Assembly (NCBI GenBank): GCA_964567125.1
Contig: CAZMLC010000013.1
Coordinates: 1-42,751, forward strand
Source of the DNA: CAZMLC01 sp964567125
Lineage (GTDB): Bacteria > Verrucomicrobiota > Kiritimatiellia > RFP12 > UBA1067
Reading direction: 5' to 3'
DNA: 42,751 bases
Both the position numbers and the translations under genes were made by a program. The notes under the pieces are model-generated. The model saw nothing but the letters and a program-made list of their open reading frames with translations, had not been told where the DNA came from and did no database searches. Positions 1 through 7,328 of this stretch are shown here, piece after piece. Position 1 is the stretch's first letter. Each line of letters begins with the position of its first letter.

Positions 1-1117
1 CGCCGATGCCGACCGGAACGCCGAGTTTGCGCATGCCGGTGAGGGCCTTTTCAAACTCGCCGATCTTGCCGTCGCGCGCCCAGTTATCCGAGACGCCACC
101 GTGCGTGTAGACCGCGCAGGCGCCCATCTGGACCGAGAGTTCCGCACCGCGCACGAGGCCTTGGCCGTGGCCGCAGTCCGAGATGAACTGGATCTTGCCG
201 CCCTCTTTCTTCCAGTAGTCGCCGATGACGCGCATCAGCGCGGGATTGGTGAGCACGGTGTTGACGCCGCACTGCTCCGCCATCTTGAAGGTGCGGAAGA
301 TACGCGCATCCGTGTGGTAGGCCTTGACCAGTTTATCGGTGTAGAGCAGGTCGCGCGCATGGGCCCAGCCGCCGATCAGGTTACCGCCGAGAATCATGCG
401 GCTGATCTTGATGTTGCCGATCTTGCCGTATTCATTCAACGGCTTCTTCAGATCCTTGATATCCGAGAAATCAAAGGATTTCACGGTCGCGCTGGTGATG
501 GCATCGGTCTTCTTCAGATGCTCGTGTTCCCAGATACGGCCGTGCTTGCGGAAGAAGGCGTAGCCGAAGGCGCCGAGCGCCGGGATCGAGGTGAGGCTGA
601 GCAAAAGTTCGCGGCGTCCCGCGGAGCGCACGCCGAGTCCGCTGCCGCCATCGGCAGCCGGGTCCTTGCGGCGCAAATGGAGCGCGATCTTCCCGATGAG
701 CCAGCTGCTCAGGCTGTAGCCGGGCACAGCCATGACCACCAGCAGGGCCAGCGCCTCCACGACATTGCGGTCGATGAAGAGGAAGTGGCCTTCCGCCGAG
801 TAGGCAAAGAAGGGCGGCTGCGCGATGTAGTAGAGCGTCAGCAGCGCAATGCCGCCGAGCGAGGCGGCGCGCACGCAGGTGCCCATGATCAGCGCGAGGC
901 CCACGAGCGTGAGACCCCACATGTTGAGTTGGTTGACCCAGACCATCAGCGAAGGATCATTCGCGAGCGCATGGAAGAAGTTGGCGCCGATCCACTGGCT
1001 GGAGCGCAGGTAACCGGCAGCCGACCAGTTGCCCTGAACCAGTTTCCAGAGGCCTTCGTAGAGAAAGTGCCAGCCAATCAGGATGCGCAGCAGCGTAACA
1101 GCGAAGGAGCGTTGCAT
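1..1117 (-). CDS. DoxX-family membrane protein fused to a TIM-barrel/aldo-keto-reductase-like domain (3' end missing)
   Basis: The frame opens at an ATG at 1117 and stays open to the window edge, giving 372 residues without a stop; the C-terminus is missing. Residues 1-140 are hydrophobic with about four membrane segments. The opening (LLRILIGWHFLYEGLWK) is typical of DoxX-family proteins, some of which are quinone-linked membrane oxidoreductase subunits. After a basic linker and one more hydrophobic stretch (about 168-188), a soluble part starts near residue 195. Its segment KISRMILGGNLIGG resembles the start of aldo-keto-reductase-like TIM barrels. It lies 11 bases after rhaD and is the last visible gene of the rhamnose operon. 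Inference: it could pass electrons from or to a product of rhamnose breakdown such as L-lactaldehyde. The DoxX part is fairly certain; the identity of the second domain is not. Confidence 0.72.
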   Translation of the reverse strand, partial: MQRSFAVTLLRILIGWHFLYEGLWKLVQGNWSAAGYLRSSQWIGANFFHALANDPSLMVWVNQLNMWGLTLVGLALIMGTCVRAASLGGIALLTLYYIAQPPFFAYSAEGHFLFIDRNVVEALALLVVMAVPGYSLSSWLIGKIALHLRRKDPAADGGSGLGVRSAGRRELLLSLTSIPALGAFGYAFFRKHGRIWEHEHLKKTDAITSATVKSFDFSDIKDLKKPLNEYGKIGNIKISRMILGGNLIGGWAHARDLLYTDKLVKAYHTDARIFRTFKMAEQCGVNTVLTNPALMRVIGDYWKKEGGKIQFISDCGHGQGLVRGAELSVQMGACAVYTHGGVSDNWARDGKIGEFEKALTGMRKLGVPVGIG

Positions 1118-1128
1118 AGGGAGTCCTC

Positions 1129-1953
1129 TCAGTCGGTCATGAATTTTTCAGGCAAGGTCAGGTTAAAGGTCGCGGCCAGATCGCGCAGGTTCTGCGTGGT
1201 GATGCCGGGATAGCGCTGCTGGCCGGTGGACATGACGTGGACCAGGATGTCGGCGGCCTTCTCGACAGTCTCCATGAGGCCGAATGCCATGTCGAAATCT
1301 TCGCCGGAGCAGAAGAGTCCGTGGTGGGCCCAGACCGCGATGTTGCAGCGTTCCATGACCTTGCTGGTCTCAATGGCGATCGCCTTACCGCCGGGCACCA
1401 TCCAGGGGATCACGCCGATGCCTTCCGGGAAGATCACCGGGCACTCGGTCATCATGGCCCAGAGCGCGCGCGTAAAGTCGATATCGTTCATGGGCAAAAC
1501 AAAGGTCAACGCCACGAGATTGACGGGATGGGCGTGGTACATGACGCGGTGCTTGTTGTTGCTGACCTCTTTCTTCACGGCGTGGTTCATCAGGTGCGGG
1601 GCGAACTCGCTGGTCGGCCGGCCGCCGTTCTTGAGGCCCCACCAGACGCGATAATATTCGCCAGAGGCGTCGATCTCGGTAATGGCGACCGAGTCTTCCA
1701 GATCGCGCGGCACGTTGCGGATGTGCTTGCCACTGCCGGTGACGAGGAAGAACTCCCCTTCGAGGCTCGGCACGCTGGCACCGATGGGCGTCCATTCATC
1801 GTGCGGTGTCGCGAGGGCGGAGCGGACAAACGCCACTTCATCGGGCCGCATACGGTAGGAGATATTTCCGCCGTTCTTTTCATGCCAGCCTTCGGCCACG
1901 CCGTCGGCTGCGAGTTGTGCAAATTTCTTGAGACACGCTAACGATTCAAACAT
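1129..1953 (-). CDS. rhaD: Rhamnulose-1-phosphate aldolase
   Basis: This class II zinc aldolase splits L-rhamnulose 1-phosphate into dihydroxyacetone phosphate and L-lactaldehyde in the cytoplasm. At 274 residues it has the length of the E. coli enzyme. Active-site landmarks sit one residue away from the E. coli numbering: Glu116 in PTSEFAPH as the catalytic acid/base, His140 and His142 in YHAHPVN, and His211 in WAHHGLF as zinc ligands. Phosphate-binding motifs GGNIS (28-32) and TGSGK (72-76) are also present. The start at 1953 has an AAAGGAAAG ribosome site. It follows rhaA by 21 bases and precedes the DoxX fusion by 11, so the three are probably co-transcribed. Confidence 0.96.
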   Translation of the reverse strand: MFESLACLKKFAQLAADGVAEGWHEKNGGNISYRMRPDEVAFVRSALATPHDEWTPIGASVPSLEGEFFLVTGSGKHIRNVPRDLEDSVAITEIDASGEYYRVWWGLKNGGRPTSEFAPHLMNHAVKKEVSNNKHRVMYHAHPVNLVALTFVLPMNDIDFTRALWAMMTECPVIFPEGIGVIPWMVPGGKAIAIETSKVMERCNIAVWAHHGLFCSGEDFDMAFGLMETVEKAADILVHVMSTGQQRYPGITTQNLRDLAATFNLTLPEKFMTD

Positions 1954-1974
1954 GATGATACTTTCCTTTGTGAA

Positions 1975-3225
1975 TTAAATCCGTTTACTGAGCACGTCCG
2001 CTTCATAGCGTTTGATCTGCTCGAACCAGGCATCGTCGGACGGCATGCCGTGTTGTGCGCAGAACTGCTCCCAGATGTCGCTGGCTGGATAGGTCTTCAT
2101 CTCCTCCTGCAGCATCAGCAGTTCCGTCAGCTTGTTCGCCTTCTGGAGCGCGGCGTAGCGCGCATGCGGCTGCAACAGGGCGAGGAGCAGGGCTTTCTGC
2201 ATGTTGCGCATGCCGATGACCCAGGCCGCGACACGGTTGATGCTGGCATCGAAGAAATCGAGGGCGAGGATCACGCGCTTCGGATCGTTGCGTACGATCT
2301 CGTTGGCGATCTCGCGCGTTTCGTCGTCCAGCCGCACGACGTGGTCGCTGTCCCAGCGCACGGCGCGGGTCACATGCAAGGCGACCTTGTCCGAGAAGAG
2401 CAGCATGGAGGAGATCTTGTCCGCGACCGACTCCGTGGGATGGAAGTGGCCGTTGTCGAGGAGGCAGAGGATGTTGTTCTTGGCGGCATAGTTCATGTAG
2501 AACTCATGCGAGCCGACCGTGTAACCCTCCGCGCCGATGCCGAAGAGCTTGGATTCGACCGTGACGTTGACGATCTTGTGGTCGTAGGGCGTCTGGAGGA
2601 TTTCATCGAGCGACTGTTTCAGCCGCATGCGCGGTGCCGTGCGGTCGCCGGGGATATCCTTCATGCCGTCCGGGATCCAGATGTTCATGGTGCTGGTGGT
2701 CTTCAGCGCCTTGGCGAAATACTCTGTGATGCGCAGGCAGGCCTTGGCGTGATTGACCCAGAAGCGGCGGATCTTCTCATCCGCGCTCGAGAGCGTGGCA
2801 CCGTTGGCTTTAGGGTGCGAAAAGAAGGTCGGGTTGAAATCGAGCCCGAGTTTGCGCGCCTTGGCGAAGTCGACCCATTGCTTGAAGTGTTTGGGTTTCA
2901 GCTTGTCGCGGTCGGCGAATTCGCCTTTGTCGAAAATCGCATAGTTGGCGTGCAGATTGATGCGGTGACGGCCCGGAATGAGGCTGAGGGCCATGTCCAT
3001 GTCCGCCATGAGTTCAGCGGGCGTGCGCGCCTTGCCGGGATAGTTGCCCGTGGCCTGGATGCCGCCGGTCAGGCTGCCGACGCGTTCAAAGCCGCCGACA
3101 TCATCGCCCTGCCAGCAGTGCATGGAGATGGCGATCGAGGCGAGTGTATCGAGGGCGGCATCGGTTGAAACGCCGAGGCGGCTGTAACGTTCTTGAGCGG
3201 AACGATAACGATCATGTGTTGTCAT
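1975..3225 (-). CDS. rhaA: L-rhamnose isomerase
   Basis: This enzyme interconverts L-rhamnose and L-rhamnulose, the first committed step of phosphorylating rhamnose catabolism. The protein is 416 residues (E. coli 419). The segment SMHCWQGDDVGGFE (34-47) and the following SLTGGIQATGNYPGKAR are near-invariant RhaA sequence. Metal-binding motifs GHFHPTE (259-265) and WDSDH (291-295) are intact. The frame extends upstream to 3306, but the ATG at 3225 was chosen because it has an AAGGAAT ribosome site, lies 11 bases after the rhaB stop, and begins MTT like E. coli RhaA. The longer form would run into rhaB. Confidence 0.96.
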   Translation of the reverse strand: MTTHDRYRSAQERYSRLGVSTDAALDTLASIAISMHCWQGDDVGGFERVGSLTGGIQATGNYPGKARTPAELMADMDMALSLIPGRHRINLHANYAIFDKGEFADRDKLKPKHFKQWVDFAKARKLGLDFNPTFFSHPKANGATLSSADEKIRRFWVNHAKACLRITEYFAKALKTTSTMNIWIPDGMKDIPGDRTAPRMRLKQSLDEILQTPYDHKIVNVTVESKLFGIGAEGYTVGSHEFYMNYAAKNNILCLLDNGHFHPTESVADKISSMLLFSDKVALHVTRAVRWDSDHVVRLDDETREIANEIVRNDPKRVILALDFFDASINRVAAWVIGMRNMQKALLLALLQPHARYAALQKANKLTELLMLQEEMKTYPASDIWEQFCAQHGMPSDDAWFEQIKRYEADVLSKRI

Positions 3226-3236
3226 GGCAGGATTCC

Positions 3237-4670
3237 TTATTGCAGGTGTGATTCCGCATTTCCGGCGGGATCGAAACGTTGAATGGGGAAACTGTTGAGT
3301 ACGCACTGTTTAGCCGCAGCCAGATCCGGGAAGATCGCGGCGTGGATCATCTGCACCAGCAGATTGCCGATCGCCGTGGCCTCCGTGGGACCGGCCCAGA
3401 CGGTCTTGCCGGTGGCGGTCGCGGTGAGCGCGTTGAGATAGTCATCCTTGGAGCCGCCGCCCACCAGATGGATCGCGGGGTAGCTCCGCTGCGTCAGCGC
3501 TTCGATTTCCTGCGCTGCCTCCGCGTAGCGCGCGGCGAGGCTGGCGTAGACGACCGCCGCGAATTCGCCGATCGTCTGCGGCACCTGCTGCTGCGTTTCG
3601 CGGCAGGCGGCCTGGATGGCGGCGCACATGCTGTCGGGTGCGAAGAAGCGCGGATCGTCGCACGTAACGCGGCTGCGGATCGTCGCGGTCTTGGCGGCAT
3701 CGCAGATCTGCGCATAGGTGTAGGGCGTGCCGGCTTCGTCAAAGCACTTCTTGACCGACTGGATCATCCAGAGCCCCATGATGTTCTTCAAATAGCGGTA
3801 GCGGAATTCATAGCCGCCCTCGTGGGTGAAATTGCAGGCCTGACTCTGGTGCGTGCAGAGCGGGTCGGTCAATTCCGTGCCGAAGAGCGACCACGTTCCC
3901 GAGCTGATGTAGAGCACCTCGTGGGTTGTGCTCGGCACTGCGACCACGGCCGAGGCGGTGTCGTGCGTAGGCGGCAGCACGACGCGGCAGTTGAAGCCGA
4001 CCTGCGCCTGCACTGCGGGCGAGAGGTCGCCCACATAGGTGCCGGGCATGTGGAGTTCCTGAAAGATGCGGGAAGGCAGTTCGAGCCGCTCGATGATGTC
4101 CCAGGACCAGTCTTTGGTCTTCGCGCAGAGCAGCTGCGTGGTGGTGGCATTGGTGTATTCGCAGCGAATGACATCCGTCAGCCGGAAGTGGAAGTAATCG
4201 GGCATGAGGAGCATCGTCTGCGCCTGTTCCAGCCATGCGGGGTTTTGCTGCTGGATCGCCACGAGCTGACAGATCGTGTTGAAGGGCTGCCGCTGCAAGC
4301 CGGTGATGCGGTAAAGCGCATCGGGCGCGATGCGCGCATCGATGTGGGCGTAGCTCCCCTCGGTGCGCTTGTCGCGATAGGCCACCGGCAGGCCGACTAT
4401 CGTGTTGTTTGCATCCAGCAGCACGAAGTCCACGCCCCAGGTGTCGATACCCATGCTCGTGGGGATCGTGCCGCGCGCAGCGCAGGCGCGCAGGCCGGCG
4501 AGGATTTCGGCGAAGAGGTGTTCGACATCCCAACAGAGGTGGCCTTCGCGTTCAACCATGGCGTTGGCGAAGCGATGCACCTCTTCCAGCACGAGCTTAC
4601 CCTGCTGGAGCGAAGCGAGGACGCAGCGACCGCTCGATGCGCCCATATCTATTGCCAGAAAGTAGTCCAT
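3237..4670 (-). CDS. rhaB: Rhamnulokinase (FGGY family)
   Basis: This kinase phosphorylates L-rhamnulose at O1 with ATP, supplying the RhaD substrate. The 477-residue protein has both FGGY lobes: the N-terminal phosphate loop DMGASSGR (8-15), a DTWGVDF motif (76-82), and the THDTASAV motif, whose Asp237 corresponds to the catalytic base of E. coli RhaB. SSGTWSLFG (256-264) and the C-terminal GGGSKDDYLN and TEATAIGN nucleotide motifs follow. Its ATG overlaps the TAA stop of the upstream glycosidase by one base (TAATG), which suggests translational coupling. Gene order in the transcript is B-A-D, as in E. coli rhaBAD. Confidence 0.96.
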   Translation of the reverse strand: MDYFLAIDMGASSGRCVLASLQQGKLVLEEVHRFANAMVEREGHLCWDVEHLFAEILAGLRACAARGTIPTSMGIDTWGVDFVLLDANNTIVGLPVAYRDKRTEGSYAHIDARIAPDALYRITGLQRQPFNTICQLVAIQQQNPAWLEQAQTMLLMPDYFHFRLTDVIRCEYTNATTTQLLCAKTKDWSWDIIERLELPSRIFQELHMPGTYVGDLSPAVQAQVGFNCRVVLPPTHDTASAVVAVPSTTHEVLYISSGTWSLFGTELTDPLCTHQSQACNFTHEGGYEFRYRYLKNIMGLWMIQSVKKCFDEAGTPYTYAQICDAAKTATIRSRVTCDDPRFFAPDSMCAAIQAACRETQQQVPQTIGEFAAVVYASLAARYAEAAQEIEALTQRSYPAIHLVGGGSKDDYLNALTATATGKTVWAGPTEATAIGNLLVQMIHAAIFPDLAAAKQCVLNSFPIQRFDPAGNAESHLQ

Positions 4671-7282
4671 TATTTCATCTCGATGCGTTCGATGGTCAGT
4701 GTGACATTCCCCTTATTGACAACGTCGAAACGGAAGTGTCCGATGCGTCCGCGCCAATACTTGTTTTGCGCCAAGTCAAAGACGTAATCGTGGAACTGGC
4801 CATCGGCGATCAGCGGCACATGGAGGCTGCGATTCTCCGTGACCGAGGCCGGTTCCGGCGCCCAGAAGAGCTGGGCATCGGAACCATCCGAAACTTTCAT
4901 GCGGGCGATGAAGCGGGTGTAATTCTTCGCGGCGATCATCGGGAAGACGATCTTGATCGCGGGGTCGTGCGACTGGGTGGTCAACTGCCAGCCGGCGGCG
5001 GTCTGCTCCGCGGCGGAAATGCCCATCATCGGCTGCCACGCGCCCAGCTCCTTGCGGAAATCCCACGATCCTGTAAAAAAGGGTTTTTCCTTGATCGGCA
5101 GATCGTAGGGGCCGAGACCCACGTCCGCAGGCGTGTAATTGAGGGGCCAGCCTGTCGGCGGTTTGACGCAGAAGGTTTCGCGCAGCGCCTCATACATGCC
5201 GAAGCCGTATTGCGTGTTGGGCTCCGCGTAGGAGCCTTCGCCCCATTCGTTCAGCGGGGCCATGAGCAGGTTCGTCACGCCGCTGGCGTCGGAGAAATCG
5301 CGGGCATCCTTGCAGATGCGCTGGAAGTGCTGAACCGTGCGGCCGTAGATCTCCATGCCCTTTTCGCCATGCCAGGGACGATCATCCCAGCCCGTGGAGA
5401 GGTTCGGCAGGAAGGGCAGGACGCCGGCGCTGTGCCAGGCCTCCCAGTGGGCCTTGTTCGAATCCGCGACGAGATCGAAGGCGTAGCGCCGTCCGACGTT
5501 TTTGGCCGTACCGCCGTGGTACATGTAGTGATAGATCGAGGTCATTTCAAAGCCGTCATCCTTGAGCTTCTGGATGAGGGCGGGCGCGCAATCGTGCTCC
5601 GGCCACTTCATGGCGATGAAGTAGATGCCTTTGAACCCATGCTGTTTGGCGATCTCCTGCGAGATCGCGAGCGCCTTCTTGCAGCCGCCGGGGCCCATGT
5701 CGCGGTCGTAATTCTGCGGCGACCAGAGCATGACCACCGGACGACCGTCGATGGTGTAGTATTCCGGCGTATTGAAATAGTTTTTGCACCAGAAGGTGGT
5801 GACCGCGCGCTGATCCGCCTCGGAGTGACTGCCTTCGCCGTTGTGGTTGGCCCACATCATGGCCCACTTGAGGTACTTCCTGTACTTCGCTTGCTGGAAG
5901 GCCTTGACCCAGTGATCGTGATGCTGACTGCCGCGGTCCCAATACCAGTCGACCAGAAGATAGGAGAGGCCGTTCTCAACCGCCCACTTGATCTGCCAAT
6001 CCACGACTTCAGGTTTAGCTTCATCGTACCAGCCGAGGATCGGCTTGCGTTCCGGCGCGACCTTCCAGATGCGTTCCCACGCCTCGACCTTCGACCAGCC
6101 CGGGAAGTAGAGCGCGCCGAGCTGATAGTTCTTCTTCAGCGCGAGCGGTTGCGGTTCCGGAACATAGTCGGCTTTGGCCAAGTTCAGGTTGGCGAGGAAT
6201 TCAACCGGCGTGGTGATGGTCTGCGTCTCGGTGCCGCTCTCAAGGGCGAACTCGACCTCGCCGCGAACAGCCTTCTGCGCGCTAAAGGTGAAGATTTCCG
6301 TGGCAGCCGCCGTGGCTGCCACCGTGGCGATCGTCCGCGTCGGTGTGGTGCAGACCACGCCCTTGGGCATGCGCGTTACGCGGAGCGTCACGGCTTTGGC
6401 ATCGGCGCCGCCCAGGTTCTGGACCGTGACGAGGACCTTGAGGGGACGGCCCGCGCGGTTGAACGCGTCGACCATGCCCGCCTTGGGCAGCGCGAGGTCC
6501 GGTCCGCCGACAAAGGTGTCGCCCAGCTCGACCTTTTCAATCTGCGTAGCGTCCGCCTCGATCTTCAGATAGAGCACCTTGCCCTGCCAGAAGCCATCGT
6601 TGGAAAGATCGATGTTATAGGTGTGGCTGCGGCCGTCGGGCTTGAGGAAAAAGCGCAGACTGTGGAGCCCGTTCACGCCGTCAGTGGCGAAGGAGATGGT
6701 TCCAGCCTGCGCGGTTGTGGTGGTGGCGCGAATCGCGAGGATGTAGGTATCGTCCGCCGCGATGGGCTCGGTCAGGAGACCTTTCCCCAGGGTGGAGGCG
6801 ACGCCGCTATCGTAGATGCGGACCGAGGCCAGATCAAAGGCGGTATCGCGTCCGGTTGCGGGAAAGTCAAGGCGCAGGCCTTTGATCATCTTATCCGCCT
6901 GCCAGAAGGGCTGGACCGTATAGGTGTGCCACTGGCCGTCGCCGATCATCTCGTAGTTGGCGGACCACTTCTGCTGCGGGCCGTTCGCCGTTGCGGGAAT
7001 CCAGAAGAGTTCGCCGCGACCGCTGATCGTGGAGCGCGCCTTGAATGTGATGCACTGGCCGGCGGTCGCCTTGAACGGAGCGAAATCCGGCAGTGTATAG
7101 AAGGGGTCTGTTCCCTGGGCGACCGCCGTGATAAAACCGTCGGCGACGCGTATGTTCGCAAGTTGGTGCGCGCGTGCTTTCCAGCGCGCCTCCGCAGTCG
7201 CATCGTTAAAATCGAAGGACACCAGATCCGCCGCGTGGGCAGCGGAAATCATCAGCAGGATAGCAGCGATTATATTTTTCAT
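4670..7282 (-). CDS. Secreted WbsX/GH99-like glycoside hydrolase with beta-sandwich modules
   Basis: This is an 870-residue exported protein. A signal peptide (about 1-17, ending AAHA) is followed by two beta-sandwich-like modules (about 18-150 and 160-275), a CARDB-like stretch (about 285-390) and a catalytic barrel (about 410-740). The barrel has WbsX/GH99-like hallmarks: GWYDEAKPEV near 417, LLVDWYWDRG near 443, and NEWGEGSYAEP at 678-688. GH99-like enzymes act on alpha-linked glycans such as mannan, but this branch's substrate is unproven. A third module closes the protein (about 760-870). The ATG at 7282 was preferred to an upstream in-frame start because it has an AAGGAA site and starts the signal peptide. 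Its place before rhaB suggests that it releases rhamnose or acts on a rhamnose-containing glycan. Confidence 0.85.
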   Translation of the reverse strand: MKNIIAAILLMISAAHAADLVSFDFNDATAEARWKARAHQLANIRVADGFITAVAQGTDPFYTLPDFAPFKATAGQCITFKARSTISGRGELFWIPATANGPQQKWSANYEMIGDGQWHTYTVQPFWQADKMIKGLRLDFPATGRDTAFDLASVRIYDSGVASTLGKGLLTEPIAADDTYILAIRATTTTAQAGTISFATDGVNGLHSLRFFLKPDGRSHTYNIDLSNDGFWQGKVLYLKIEADATQIEKVELGDTFVGGPDLALPKAGMVDAFNRAGRPLKVLVTVQNLGGADAKAVTLRVTRMPKGVVCTTPTRTIATVAATAAATEIFTFSAQKAVRGEVEFALESGTETQTITTPVEFLANLNLAKADYVPEPQPLALKKNYQLGALYFPGWSKVEAWERIWKVAPERKPILGWYDEAKPEVVDWQIKWAVENGLSYLLVDWYWDRGSQHHDHWVKAFQQAKYRKYLKWAMMWANHNGEGSHSEADQRAVTTFWCKNYFNTPEYYTIDGRPVVMLWSPQNYDRDMGPGGCKKALAISQEIAKQHGFKGIYFIAMKWPEHDCAPALIQKLKDDGFEMTSIYHYMYHGGTAKNVGRRYAFDLVADSNKAHWEAWHSAGVLPFLPNLSTGWDDRPWHGEKGMEIYGRTVQHFQRICKDARDFSDASGVTNLLMAPLNEWGEGSYAEPNTQYGFGMYEALRETFCVKPPTGWPLNYTPADVGLGPYDLPIKEKPFFTGSWDFRKELGAWQPMMGISAAEQTAAGWQLTTQSHDPAIKIVFPMIAAKNYTRFIARMKVSDGSDAQLFWAPEPASVTENRSLHVPLIADGQFHDYVFDLAQNKYWRGRIGHFRFDVVNKGNVTLTIERIEMK

Positions 7283-7292
7283 ACGTTCCTTT

Positions 7293-7322
7293 TGAAAAAG
7301 GGAGAGCCCGGTTTCCCGGGCT
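7293..7322 (-). terminator. Hairpin plus T-tract between the cytochrome and glycosidase genes (possible attenuator)
   Basis: On the minus strand a perfect 7-bp GC stem, AGCCCGG and CCGGGCT, encloses a GAAA loop and is followed by CTCCCTTTTT. It sits 6 bases after the stop of the HzsA-related gene and just before the AAGGAA ribosome site of the glycosidase. It has the shape of an intrinsic terminator. Since the downstream genes have no other obvious promoter, partial read-through that lowers glycosidase/rha expression relative to the first gene is likely (inference). Confidence 0.6.
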
Positions 7323-7328
7323 TTCAGA

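Noticed and set aside
3226..3306. Longer N-terminus for rhamnose isomerase
   Set aside because: The extension overlaps rhaB, lacks a ribosome site and is absent from RhaA homologues; the ATG at 3225 has AAGGA and the family start.
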